In this document: positions 1-8,132 of the stretch, piece by piece | Layout of the letters: each line of letters starts with the position of its first letter | Numbering within the stretch: the first letter of the stretch is position 1 | Assembly (NCBI RefSeq): GCF_022606465.1 | Contig: NZ_JALBUF010000018.1 | Span: 1-35,876, forward strand | DNA: 35,876 nt | Reading direction: 5' to 3' | Origin: Sulfoacidibacillus ferrooxidans | GTDB taxonomy: Bacteria; Bacillota; Bacilli; Alicyclobacillales; SLC66 | Program-made: the position numbers and the translations under genes | The notes under the pieces: generated by a model | Told to the model about the DNA's origin: nothing | The model's database searches: none | Seen by the model: the letters and a program-made list of their open reading frames with translations, nothing else

Positions 1-128
1 GCTCGCAAGGCGGGGACTACACTCTCAAGATCGAGAACCAATGGTCCCAAGGAGGAATTCGTAGTACCCCGACCACTACGAGAATTTTATCTCAAAACTC
101 TTTGGAGTACGTGACATTAATATACTAG
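1..128 (+). CDS. 3' end of an unidentified gene cut by the window edge
   Basis: Two frames are open from base 1: one stops at 112-114, the other at 126-128. I cannot tell which is coding. The second ends at a TAG that abuts the AGGAGGA ribosome binding site of the next gene, which is typical of an operon, so I favour it slightly. Neither short tail (about 37 or 41 residues) matches a family I recognise. If the next gene is an RloC-type nuclease, a restriction or repair gene would be an ordinary neighbour, but that is only context. Confidence 0.35.
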   Translation, partial: SQGGDYTLKIENQWSQGGIRSTPTTTRILSQNSLEYVTLIY

Positions 129-138
129 GAGGAACAAA

Positions 139-2475
139 ATGATAATTAAGAAATTCAGTAAGATAAACAATCTTGCTGTATTCAGCAATTATAATTGGGA
201 TAACAGTATCCCTGAGTTTACAAAGATAAACATCATTTATGGGCGTAACTATTCAGGTAAAACAACGTTATCCCGAATCTTACGAGCAGTAGAAACTCGT
301 CTTTTGCCAGATAGATACGAAAATCCGAATTTTGAAATCTCACTTGATGATGGTTCGATTATCAGTAATACCACCATTACAGCAAATAGTCTTGATGTTC
401 GTGTTTTTAACGAGGATTTTGTTCGATCTAATCTGCGTTTTCTTATTGACCCTGATAGTGGGATTGAGCCATTTGCAATACTTGGTTTAGATAATGCGGA
501 AATCGAAAAGGCTATTAGCGCTTTAGAATTAGAAATCGGTTCTGATATTGAGAAAAGTGAAACGGGGTTACATGAACAACTCAAAGATAAGAAAAAAACT
601 TCACAAGATGCCACTACTGCCCATTCATTAGCGAGTTCTGAATTAGAGAGAAAGTTGTCTGATAAGGCTACAAACAGGCAGACAGGCATAAAATATAATC
701 CTGAACGCTTCGGTGACCAAAACTATACTATCGCCAAAGTTAAAACAGACATTGCCGACGTGACATCTGTAAGTTATGTTAACTTGACAAAAGCGCAAAA
801 GGCAGAACACGAAAAAACTATTATTGAGCAACCAAAGGATAAAATAGCAGAAATAGTTGTTTCAAATTTATACATCGCCGAATATTTAGATAAATCTGCA
901 GGACTACTTTCCAGAAAAATAGGTGCGTCAAACAAACTTATTGAATTACTTCATGATGCTGCTCTTAATGAATGGGTTAAGAAAGGTCAAACATTGCTCG
1001 ATGGCAAAGATGTCTGTGCTTTCTGTGGCAATTCAATAAGCTCAAAACGATGGGCAGAAATAAATACTCATTTTGATGAAGAATCAAAAAAATTGGATGC
1101 TGAGATAGATGAACTTATTTCAGTAATAAATTCTGAGATTGGACGACTTCAACAACCAGTTAGCATTGATAAGACACAGTATTACTCAAAATATCACCCT
1201 GAAATTGATAGTTTTATTACGGCTCGAACCCAAGCGATAAGTGACTACTGTGCGGCGCTTAATAATATCATCGTGCAACTAAATCAAAAAAAAACACAGA
1301 TAACAGTTGAAATAGCATTTACTGCTCCAACAGACAATTCTGCCGCTCTGATAACACTACACAATAACTTCAATGAAATTGTTAAGGAAAGCAACGATTA
1401 TACGACAAAGTTATCAACTGCAAAAAAGGATGCTCAAAAAACCTTGCGATTGCAAGAAGTTGCTGACTTTTGTTCCACAATTGATTACACGAATGAAATA
1501 GCAAGAATAGCTTCACTAAAAGCAGTGAGTGATAATGCCACCCAAGAGGAAAAGAACATGCAAACTTTTCTTAATCGGAAAATAGCTGAAAAACAAGCAA
1601 AGCTACGCCAACTCAATGATGAAGAAGAAGGTGCGCGGCGAGTTAATGCTTACTTGAATGATTATTTTGGACATAACTTTGTTTCTTTGGAAGCTGAAAA
1701 TGTGCCCGCTGGTGAAAACCGTATTCGCTTTCGGATTATGCGAAACGATAAGCCTGCTTATAACCTAAGTGAGGGCGAGTGTAGCTTAATAGCGTTCTGC
1801 TATTTTATGGCGAAACTCGATGATGTAAATACGCAAACGAAAAAGCCGATTATATGGATTGATGACCCAATATCGAGTTTAGACGGCAATCACGTTTTTT
1901 TCATTTACTCGCTTTTAAGAGTGAAACTGGTTGAAGCTAACCAATTTGAGCAGTTGTTTGTGTCAACCCATAATCTTGATTTCTTAAAGTATCTCAAAAG
2001 ACTGGGCAAAGACAACGACAAGAATATTAGATATTATATCGTCCAGAGGATAGATACAACATCTAACATAAGCGAAATGCCAAATTATCTGAAAAAATAT
2101 GTTACTGAGTTTAACTATCTGTTTAACGAAATATTAAAATGCTCAGAAATTAGCACCATTGACGACAGTAATTATACGAGTTTTTATAATTTTGGTAATA
2201 ATTCTCGTAAGTTCCTCGAAATATTGATGTTTTACAATTACCCTGATGACACAAAACAACTTGATAAACTCGAAAAATTCTTTGGTACAGATCGTGTTCC
2301 CGCTGTTCTAACAGACAGAATAAACAATGAATACTCTCATTTGTGCGGTGTCTTTGAACGTGGAGAAGTTCCAACTGAAGTTCCCGAAATGCTTAAGACT
2401 GCAAAACTCATCATCGAAACAATGGAAAAAAAGAATCTTGAGCAATATTTATCTCTAATAAAAAGCATTGGGTAA
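139..2475 (+). CDS. rloC: RloC-like ABC ATPase / predicted anticodon nuclease (AAA_13, COG4694-like)
   Basis: This 778-residue protein has the layout of RloC, a PrrC homologue that cuts tRNA anticodon loops under ABC-ATPase control. Visible motifs are Walker A GRNYSGKT (35-42), long charged helical arms, a central CAFC pair (C293, C296) suited to a zinc hook, an ABC signature LSEGE (543-547), Walker B IIWIDDP (571-577) and an H-loop histidine (H611). The C-terminal part carries R690-x3-E694 and, 40 residues later, H734 in NEYSH. This matches the Arg-Glu-His ACNase triad known in PrrC and RloC. Characterised RloC is somewhat longer (about 850 residues). The ATG follows AGGAGGA at a good distance. 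RloC is thought to act in the cytoplasm after DNA damage or phage infection. The frame is intact and AT-rich compared with the decayed elements downstream. The family call is strong; tRNA cleavage is inferred. Confidence 0.85.
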   Translation: MIIKKFSKINNLAVFSNYNWDNSIPEFTKINIIYGRNYSGKTTLSRILRAVETRLLPDRYENPNFEISLDDGSIISNTTITANSLDVRVFNEDFVRSNLRFLIDPDSGIEPFAILGLDNAEIEKAISALELEIGSDIEKSETGLHEQLKDKKKTSQDATTAHSLASSELERKLSDKATNRQTGIKYNPERFGDQNYTIAKVKTDIADVTSVSYVNLTKAQKAEHEKTIIEQPKDKIAEIVVSNLYIAEYLDKSAGLLSRKIGASNKLIELLHDAALNEWVKKGQTLLDGKDVCAFCGNSISSKRWAEINTHFDEESKKLDAEIDELISVINSEIGRLQQPVSIDKTQYYSKYHPEIDSFITARTQAISDYCAALNNIIVQLNQKKTQITVEIAFTAPTDNSAALITLHNNFNEIVKESNDYTTKLSTAKKDAQKTLRLQEVADFCSTIDYTNEIARIASLKAVSDNATQEEKNMQTFLNRKIAEKQAKLRQLNDEEEGARRVNAYLNDYFGHNFVSLEAENVPAGENRIRFRIMRNDKPAYNLSEGECSLIAFCYFMAKLDDVNTQTKKPIIWIDDPISSLDGNHVFFIYSLLRVKLVEANQFEQLFVSTHNLDFLKYLKRLGKDNDKNIRYYIVQRIDTTSNISEMPNYLKKYVTEFNYLFNEILKCSEISTIDDSNYTSFYNFGNNSRKFLEILMFYNYPDDTKQLDKLEKFFGTDRVPAVLTDRINNEYSHLCGVFERGEVPTEVPEMLKTAKLIIETMEKKNLEQYLSLIKSIG

Positions 2476-2505
2476 CTGCATCTTCAACATAAGGGTGAGT
2501 TGCCA

Positions 2506-2598
2506 ATGAAATTCCTGCACCTATCCGACCTGCATTTAGGCAAATCGGTTCAAGAGGTTTCAATACTGGATGATCAAGAATACATACTGAATCACTAG
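2506..2598 (+). pseudogene. sbcD: sbcD stump (exonuclease subunit, first 30 codons)
   Basis: The reading frame begins MKFLHLSDLHLGKSV, the invariant start of the SbcD metallophosphoesterase (the D-x-H pair is the first metal-binding motif), and continues with DDQEYIL as in SbcD, then stops after 30 codons. SbcD is normally about 380-400 residues and pairs with SbcC. Everything after the first motif is gone, so this is a truncation. The break at about 2590 marks where foreign, insertion-sequence-rich DNA begins. It starts 30 bp after the RloC-like gene, on the same strand, so it may once have been co-transcribed with it. Confidence 0.8.
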
Positions 2599-3042
2599 CG
2601 TTGCATTAAATTTATGAATGCCTTGTCAAGTGGTGGTCTTTTTGTTCGAATCCTTATTTCAGATTGCTCAGAATGGTATTTTCCGATCACTGCGCCAAAA
2701 ATACAACATACATACAACAGGTTACTCACAATTCAATTACTAGTATTATATTCAGATCAAGGGTCCTACGTCCGATCATCAAGATGATCCGCTTTGCCCT
2801 GTTCGTACTGTCACACGGTGTACGCAAAGATCGCTTCCACGTTATATACGCTTCTTCATCGGGAAGTTCGTTCTATCCTTCTGCGAAGACAGGCGATCAA
2901 CAGAGCCATCGCCATCGGCTCTTATCCCAGCGGTGCTGCATTCCCTAGTAGACGTCTAGCAACCGTGGAGCAGTATTATTTTAGTTAAGTCAGTAAACCC
3001 GTACTTCTGGAAAGAATGATAAGAAAGGAAGAAGGAATCCAG
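2599..3042. other. Intergenic stretch with no recognised gene
   Basis: Two overlapping plus-strand frames of 94 and 64 codons run through 2664-2988. Neither has a clear ribosome binding site, and they overlap in different frames. The stretch from 2789 to 2988 has a fairly protein-like, Arg- and Leu-rich frame and may be the tail of a lost transposase, but I cannot assign a family. Confidence 0.4.
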
Positions 3043-3141
3043 ATGCGAGTGTACGACAAAGAATTCAAAGAAGAAGCAATAAAATTGTCTTATTCCGACT
3101 TTCCGACTAAGTCCGGACCAACCTGCGTCCTGTCTTGGTAA
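3043..3141 (+). pseudogene. IS3-family OrfA N-terminal fragment
   Basis: The frame opens with MRVYDKEFKEEAIKLS, the common start of IS3-family OrfA proteins (the lead-in to an HTH_Tnp_1 helix-turn-helix). After about 16 residues the sequence no longer resembles OrfA, and it stops at 3139-3141. A purine-rich AAGGAAGAAGGAA lies just upstream as a ribosome binding site. The helix-turn-helix itself is missing, so no function remains. Confidence 0.6.
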
Positions 3142-3347
3142 CTACTTTTTTCGGGCACTACAACCTTCGGTCTGCGATTCGATGTTCCCGTCGCAGCGAG
3201 TCCGTTATATGCAGCTTTCGGTAAATCTCTCGATGCGCGCTCTCCGGCTTCCCCGACATGCGGATGTGGTGCACGTGGTATTAAGTCAACAGGGTAGACA
3301 CCTCAAATAGATAATATCAAAATAGGATGACGTATAGAAACCTGAAT

Positions 3348-3536
3348 TTAGCCAGCCTTCTTCACCTTTTTGAAATACTTCGATTGGAATTGAACAGGAG
3401 TCTTATATCCAATCGAAGAATGAATCCGCAACCTATTATACCAAATCACGATGTACTCCCAGATGTCTCTATGCGCCCGTTTGCGCGTTTTGTACGTCTC
3501 TACATGGATAAACTCGCTTTTAATGACGCTATGGAA
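3348..3536 (-). pseudogene. IS3-family OrfB C-terminal remnant (left half)
   Basis: Reading the minus strand gives FHSVIKSEFIH, then IWEYIVIWYNRLRIHSSIGY and KTPVQF before a stop at 3348-3350. This is the textbook C-terminal end of the rve-type IS3 transposase, including the last part of the DDE domain. The frame is closed upstream by TAG at 3540-3542, where the glutamate-bearing stretch would be. No catalytic domain remains. Confidence 0.8.
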
Positions 3537-3565
3537 TGACTAAATGCAAGAGTGAGTAGCCCTAC

Positions 3566-3649
3566 TTCGAAGCGTGGTACAATCGTGAGTGCATTCACTT
3601 ATCAACAGCTTACATGTCCCCGATTGAGTATGAAAGAAGATATTTTTAA
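3566..3649 (+). pseudogene. IS3-family OrfB C-terminal remnant (right half)
   Basis: The plus-strand frame reads WYNRECIHLSTAYMSPIEYE and ends RRYF at TAA 3647-3649. The WYN..R.H....Y.SP.EYE pattern is diagnostic of IS3 OrfB ends. Its sequence differs from the left half but resembles the remnant at 5312-5440, so two related IS3 elements contributed to this locus. Confidence 0.7.
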
Positions 3650-3754
3650 AAGGTGATAATTTAAGCAAATTAAGTAGGACAAAAGTACTCATAGTAGCAT
3701 ATGAAAAATTATAATTTCTTTATTTTGGAGTGTCTACTTTATTGACTTAATACC

Positions 3755-4018
3755 AAACCCACGCTTTCCCTTTTCGGAGTACAGGACATAGGTCTCGTCC
3801 GCCTCTACAATGCCTTTGAGCGTCTGAGATTTGATCTGTGACAAGGCATGAAGAATCTTGTGACGCCATTCAAATGAAGTTTGAAGGCAGATCCTGACAA
3901 GCTCGGCGCATTTGCGTAGGGAGTACCCTTGCTCCATCGCACACATGTAACTCGACCACTTCTCTGGATATTTCGTCTCGTGAATCGGCGTGCTCATCAG
4001 ATCGAAACGTCCGTCCAC
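3755..4018 (-). pseudogene. IS1595 (ISXO2-like) transposase fragment
   Basis: On the minus strand the frame contains YPEKW, GYSLRKCAE, a helix-turn-helix-like FEWRHKILHAL and GIVEADETYV. The last of these is the first catalytic aspartate region (ADET) of ISXO2-like DDE transposases. The N-terminal zinc ribbon and the C-terminal two thirds are missing. The frame's final residues (3734-3754) are encoded by the IS3 terminal repeat, so the IS3-like end truncated this gene. Confidence 0.75.
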
Positions 4019-4038
4019 ACGTTTTATGCAGATAACTG

Positions 4039-4252
4039 TTCAGTGATAATTAAGTTGTGTACTGGGTTAATAAAGTCGTATGCTGGCAAACTAAATCCCT
4101 ATGAAACGGTCTAATGAAGAGGATTTTGGAGAGCCACTCGGTGAAATGGGCATCCGTTAGTATACAACATTACTTATCGTCCGTAAATTTCACGAGTGCT
4201 AGAAACCCTTGTTTTATAAGGAAAGTCAGTATACAACTTTAATATCACTGAA
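4039..4252. repeat. 214-bp element with 26-bp terminal inverted repeats (MITE-like)
   Basis: The 26 bases at 4039-4064 and 4227-4252 are inverted repeats of each other with only three mismatches; both outer ends read TTCAGTGATA. No protein is encoded between them. A weaker copy of the right end lies inside, at about 4157-4180. Size, non-coding content and long imperfect terminal repeats suit a MITE or the joined ends of a deleted transposon. I do not recognise the parent family, and no clear target duplication is visible. Confidence 0.5.
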
Positions 4253-4291
4253 CACGGATATGCACAGGAGGGTATAGGTGGATAAATTGAA

Positions 4292-4327
4292 GGGCCACCA
4301 GGATATTTTGGTGGCGGTCCTTTTTTT
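4292..4327 (+). terminator. Rho-independent terminator
   Basis: GGGCCACCA and TGGTGGCGGTCC form a strong stem around a short AT-rich loop and are followed by seven T residues at 4321-4327. The T-tract makes it a plus-strand terminator. No intact plus-strand gene precedes it, so it may belong to something lost. It also lies about 25 bp past the end of the minus-strand gene at 4353-4664. Confidence 0.65.
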
Positions 4328-4352
4328 ATGCGAGCGCTGACACTTACACGCG

Positions 4353-4664
4353 TTAGTCAGTAATTTGTCTGCCTGCGCGTCTTGCGTCAAAAGCATTTTG
4401 TATGCATGGGTGGTGACCATGGACTTGACGTACTTTTTTCTTGAGTCCATTATCGTCAACCGGTATTATGTTCTCCACTATTGCTTCACGGGCGACAAGT
4501 TCCTCGGCTTCCGTGTCGTTCCAACTGTTTGCCACACATAGCTGCCCGGCTAGCAGTCGAGCCTCAATGTCCAATTCCACAATTTCTTCTTTGCCGTCGT
4601 GATTGAAAATGTAATATACTGCTTGAGGCGTGTAGGAAAGCCACTTCCGCTCAAACTTCAGCAT
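4353..4664 (-). CDS. Small hypothetical protein (103 aa)
   Basis: The start is the ATG at 4664-4662, because AGGAGGTG sits six bases upstream; the longer frame beginning upstream has no such site. The protein (MLKFERKW...) has a beta-like N-terminal half ending in an acidic EEIVELDIEA stretch, then a helical part, and a basic, His- and Arg-rich tail. There is no signal peptide or membrane segment. I do not recognise the family. It resembles small plasmid or phage accessory proteins and stands alone among insertion-sequence remnants. Confidence 0.6.
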   Translation of the reverse strand: MLKFERKWLSYTPQAVYYIFNHDGKEEIVELDIEARLLAGQLCVANSWNDTEAEELVAREAIVENIIPVDDNGLKKKVRQVHGHHPCIQNAFDARRAGRQITD

Positions 4665-4813
4665 AATTATCACCTCCTTTCCTGTGTTATTCACCTGCGA
4701 GCGCTTTGACTATGCGCCACGTTTCGTGCGCGTCACACACGACCTAATTGCTCGGGAAGTAATAATTTCAGGTCCGTAATCGTGAGCCATGGTCGGCATT
4801 TGTGTAACATTCG

Positions 4814-5164
4814 ATGGCAATTAGCACACACAAGCGCCAAATGTGCATTTACGGTTTGGATAGCGGGTTGAGCATTGTGTCGCATGGAGTGCATACAGTT
4901 GCGACGGATTTCTGGAATTGGTTGAACGATAAAGCGGGTGTTTTGACCTTTGCAGTTACTTTAATCACGCTTGCGGTGGCTGTCATGACATATTACTAAC
5001 AACGGCGGTCGGAGAAGTTGCAGGAGTGCACTGTTGAAATTCAAGAAGACGTAATGAAAATACAGAAGCGGACTACAGAAATTCAGGAACAATTGGATGC
5101 GAGAGACCAGAATTCAGAAGATCGCAAGCAGAGACAAGCTTGGCAATGCTTCTTAAGAAGATAA
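4814..5164 (+). pseudogene. Membrane-anchored coiled-coil protein split by an in-frame TAA
   Basis: The first part (4814-4999, 61 codons) ends in a hydrophobic segment, VLTFAVTLITLAVAVMTYY, immediately followed by TAA at 4997-4999. The same frame stays open for 54 more codons to TAA at 5162-5164. It begins QRRSEKLQE and has a heptad-like pattern of VEIQEDVMKIQKRTTEIQEQL. A membrane helix followed directly by a basic patch and a coiled coil is a coherent protein, so the stop looks like a nonsense mutation. There is no convincing ribosome binding site at the listed ATG, and the true start could be a later Met. Family unknown. Confidence 0.5.
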
Positions 5165-5212
5165 AAAATATTAGTGATATGATTAGAGACTTGTGGATAG
5201 TTGGATTTACAT

Positions 5213-5241
5213 GGTATTAAGTCAATAAAATGGACACCAAC
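5213..5241. repeat. IS3 terminal repeat, third copy
   Basis: GGTATTAAGTCAATAAAATG here is near-identical to the termini at 3277 and 3754, with the same spacing to a GGACACC/GTAGACAC box. It is the 3' terminus of the minus-strand OrfB remnant at 5312-5440. Confidence 0.7.
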
Positions 5242-5311
5242 CAAACTGATAAATTATAAGTTTTCACATTATACCATTAGTGCTTTTGTGCTACTTAACT
5301 TGTTTGAATTC

Positions 5312-5440
5312 TTAGCACTTGGAAATATTTTTTTCATACTCCATCAGTGACATGTAAGCCATCCATGAGTGAATGCGCTCAAGGTTGTACCATACTTCAA
5401 TGTACTTCAAAGATGTCTCTATTAACACCAGACCGTTATC
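5312..5440 (-). pseudogene. IS3-family OrfB C-terminal remnant
   Basis: The minus strand reads DNGLVLIETSLKYIEVWYN, then LERIHSWMAYMS and LMEYEKN before a stop at 5312-5314, the IS3 OrfB C-terminal signature. It lies about 70 bp inside the terminal repeat at 5213. Sequence upstream of 5440 no longer matches a transposase, and the next gene's stop codon is only 45 bp away. This remnant may therefore have deleted flanking DNA. Confidence 0.7.
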
Positions 5441-5484
5441 CTGCCAAAGTATGGCGTCGAGAAGGCAGGCGACGAGTGACCATT

Positions 5485-5973
5485 TTACGCTAAATTCCGT
5501 TGAATTATAATGATTTCTTCTAGCTCTCTTAATTCTAGACGAACTATGGATGGAGAAGAGCAGTCGAACTCTTCGCTGTCCAGCGTATATAGGTCATAAT
5601 TGACATCGATTAGTTCTTTGTAATATTCACGCTTACCCGGATCGTAAGGCCCTTCCTCGCAATCTTTACCAATCATCCGACTCAACGTCTCGTCATCGTC
5701 GTAACCGTGCCGCGAGAAAACCACTAAATTCGTCAAGTCTGCCATCTCGTCCTTGGTCTCATGTGGGCTAACTCGAATGAGTACCTCACCTTCATACGTA
5801 ATATACACGTCCACATTTTCAGTTCCCATTTTCTCTGAGGCCAATCTTTTGGCTTTCTCAACCGCCTCCTCGATTCGCGGATCAATCTCCTCTCGCCGTG
5901 ATGTCCATAGCATATGATAATGTTCCAATCGAGCCAATCCTTCGGCTCCATTCATGCCTAAATAGTTCAACAT
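5485..5973 (-). CDS. Acidic hypothetical protein (162 aa)
   Basis: The gene starts at ATG 5973-5971 behind GGGAGGA. The protein is strongly acidic. Its first third contains a helical, lysine-rich segment (EEAVEKAKRLASEKM), then a probable beta region (VDVYITYEGEVLIRVS), and it ends in a Glu- and Ile-rich helix (LELRELEEIIIIQ). There are no membrane segments or catalytic motifs I can name. It stops 45 bp before an IS3 remnant, so its natural C-terminus may have been altered. Codon use looks normal and the frame is clean, which argues for a real gene. Confidence 0.65.
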   Translation of the reverse strand: MLNYLGMNGAEGLARLEHYHMLWTSRREEIDPRIEEAVEKAKRLASEKMGTENVDVYITYEGEVLIRVSPHETKDEMADLTNLVVFSRHGYDDDETLSRMIGKDCEEGPYDPGKREYYKELIDVNYDLYTLDSEEFDCSSPSIVRLELRELEEIIIIQRNLA

Positions 5974-6395
5974 AGATATCCTCCCAATTATTAGGTGTGA
6001 ACTCTAATGCCCAATTTTCCACAATAACAAAATCCCTTTCCATTGAAAGGGTAGCGCCAATGAAATGAAGGAAAACACATTCTAAGACGGGTTTTAATTC
6101 ACCCATCTGCCCTATAATAATGGGTGAAAACAGCAAAAGGGACTGTCATTGCTCTGTATCCTTGTTGTGGTGAAAAGAATCTCTAGATTGATGGCCATGT
6201 GGCTGGACCTCTACAGAGATGCAATTAAAATAGCAACCTCTTTTTAAGCTCACGGAGTGCGACTGATTCAGGTTGTAAATCCTCTCGTTTAAGTGGTTCG
6301 CTTTCAAGACAAATTTTAAGTAACGGCTTCCTTTGCAACAACGGACTACCGTGAACATCTATTGTGAAAGTCTCAAACCGAACCCCGTCGTTAGT

Positions 6396-6500
6396 CTAAT
6401 CTAATCCTGTGAACACACTCCTAATTAATAGATTTGCTACATGCATAGAAAGATCACTTGACAAATATGCATCAGCATCAGGAAAAAGAGAACTTAACAC
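6396..6500 (-). CDS. Possible 34-residue peptide with a consensus promoter
   Basis: A GTG start at 6500-6498 lies nine bases after GGAGGTGG on the minus strand. The frame encodes a 34-residue peptide containing SSLFPDADAYLSSDLSMHVA and ends at TAG 6398-6396. A perfect-looking promoter sits upstream (6543-6571). An in-register ATG three bases earlier is in another frame and gives only eight residues. I do not recognise the peptide. The signals around it, rather than its sequence, are the reason for listing it. Confidence 0.45.
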   Translation of the reverse strand: MLSSLFPDADAYLSSDLSMHVANLLIRSVFTGLD

Positions 6501-6531
6501 TCATTAAAACCACCTCCCAATCTATTAATTA
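6422..6531. repeat. 13-bp perfect inverted repeat around the small ORF
   Basis: TAATTAATAGATT at 6422-6434 is exactly inverted at 6519-6531. The right arm lies in the transcribed leader just upstream of the ribosome binding site and the left arm lies near the end of the small ORF. The transcript could therefore fold back on itself. The arms are AT-rich, so chance is possible. Confidence 0.4.
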
Positions 6532-6542
6532 GCCTAATCTTT

Positions 6543-6571
6543 ATAATAGACAGAGTAATTGGATCTGTCAA
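6543..6571 (-). promoter_or_regulatory. Sigma-A-type promoter for the small ORF
   Basis: On the minus strand TTGACA (6571-6566) is separated by exactly 17 bases from TATTAT (6548-6543). Transcription would start at about 6536, giving a 35-base leader with the GGAGGTGG site. Confidence 0.6.
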
Positions 6572-6844
6572 CATCAAACAACACATATAGTGTATATATT
6601 AAACTACATTCATCATATCACACCATATACAGTGTAAACTCAACATTATAATATGATATAATTTATGTTTTTTATCTTTATATTCAGATAACTAATTGTC
6701 AGTTGAGTGCCCAATCTCCACATAATATCCTGATTTATGTATGTAAATTTAAATATTAGCCCCTATGTTACTTAATTACTCAACTTTCGCATGTCAAAAG
6801 TGACAGATACCCCTTGATATAACTAGGCAGAGAGGATATCCAAT
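6572..6844. other. AT-rich non-coding stretch with two AGTGTA-type sites
   Basis: There is no credible gene. ATATAGTGTATAT (6585-6597) and TATACAGTGTA (6626-6636) resemble the 13-bp plasmid repeat at the end of the window; the second shares 11 bases exactly with it. The rest is low-complexity AT sequence bordering the IS4 remnant. Confidence 0.4.
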
Positions 6845-8132
6845 TTAGAAGTTGCCACTGCACCTGCTGTAAGTTAATAGCGACTCCTTATGCAATCGGT
6901 TCAACGAGTGACCAGAGATCAAACGCCAATCTCGGTTGACCAATTCGTCACGCATTAAGCGGAATAAACCACCAAGGGTTCTTAGGTCTTCCATTTTAAG
7001 CGATTCTCAAGCCAGCATGATATAGCGAGTACATACGATAGTGGTATGCGCTATCATCATATCGTACTAGCGACCCTGAAATTCCTTGTCCAATCGGAGC
7101 AGCGATTTACATGCGTTGAAAAAGACTTCAATATCCCACTGCATGCCGTAGATCCGGATGATTTCTTCAAATGATAGGGTAACGTTTGTGCTCAGAATGG
7201 CTAACCATTCTCGTTTTTTGTGACGATGTTTCACAAACACAATCTTACCTAGTAGACTAGGCACCAGTTCCACCCATACAGACGACAAAATCTGTTTGCG
7301 GCTAAAGTAGGGCTTGGCGATTTGAAAAAGTTCACGCAAAGTATGCAGTTGGTTTTCCCATTGATATCACTATTTCATGGCTTTCACCATGCTAATAACG
7401 AACAACCCTTCTTGATGCAACTCATGAAGTAAGGGAAGATGGGTAACCCAACTATCCATAAGTTCGCAATTGGCTGGTATGCCCGCTTGTAACGCGTGAC
7501 CAATGAGTTGGATCACCGCATCGGGTGTCGAATGGATCGCCTCTTAACGACGTTTATATCTTACCATCCTCTTGTCCATGCGAACGTTCGCTTCCGTGTA
7601 TCAATTCTCCTTCTTTGAGGAACTGAGGGGAGAAAAGTCGATGAGGACAAAAGTATGGCCATCAGACCATCCGAGTGTCAGCATGCGAAATCCTTTAACG
7701 AATCGGTTGACCGTATGATCATGGACACGAGCCAATAACTCCACCGCACGACTACGCCCTCGATCGTAAACGGAGTTATCTACGATCAACACCGGTACAT
7801 TTCGGTCGGAAGTAATCGGCTACACCTGTTGCACCGTGTGTGTCGACAACGAGAGTAGAAATTTGCGCCAGGAGAAGCTCCGATGATTGAGGAAACGGTA
7901 CACAGCATCTTGACTAGGTAGCGCATGTGAGTCCTGACTTTCGAGCATATGCAACCAATTTTTATGCTGAAAAATAAGCATCAGGATGATGCGAAAGAGG
8001 GCGAGGCAGGAAAATCCAACATTCTGTAACGCCAGCACGCCGAAGGTGGTGTCCGATATGAAGATTATCAAATACAATTTTAAAAGAATTTGGGAGTTGT
8101 CGAGAAGTAGACGAATGAGCTATCATAGTCAT
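6845..8132 (-). pseudogene. IS4-family transposase, decayed
   Basis: Fragments in shifting minus-strand frames cover the whole family length in order. They are an N-terminal piece (MTMIAHSSTSRQLPNSF), the LALFRIILMLIFQHKNWLHM region, the first catalytic block around LIVDNSVYDRGRSRAVELLA and GFRMLTLGWSDG, and the C-terminal block with REWLAILSTNVTLS, then IYGMQWDIEVFFNACKS. The last of these is the Y-x2-R/Q-x3-E region. The final piece continues through LRTLGGLFRLMRDEL to a stop at 6845. Multiple stops and at least three frameshifts make it non-functional. I could not find convincing terminal repeats. Confidence 0.75.

Larger units (their letters stand above)
3277..3754. mobile_element. Compound IS3 remnant bounded by inverted ends
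   Basis: GGTATTAAGTCAAC at 3277-3290 is repeated in inverted form at 3741-3754 (read outward as GGTATTAAGTCAAT). Each is followed inward by a GTAGACAC or similar terminal motif. Between them lie two OrfB 3' ends pointing at opposite borders: a minus-strand one at the left and a plus-strand one at the right. This is therefore not one deleted element. It is two IS3-type 3' halves joined head to head with all 5' sequence lost. A third copy of the same terminus lies at 5213-5240. Confidence 0.65.

Noticed and set aside
2664-2988. Two overlapping plus-strand ORFs of 94 and 64 codons
   Set aside because: No ribosome binding site, overlapping in different frames, and no recognisable family; at most a remnant.
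5882-6136. 84-codon minus-strand ORF over the start of the acidic hypothetical gene
   Set aside because: It overlaps the better-supported gene at 5485-5973 and lacks a ribosome binding site.
6146-6358. 70-codon minus-strand ORF
   Set aside because: No ribosome binding site, and the composition is not convincing.
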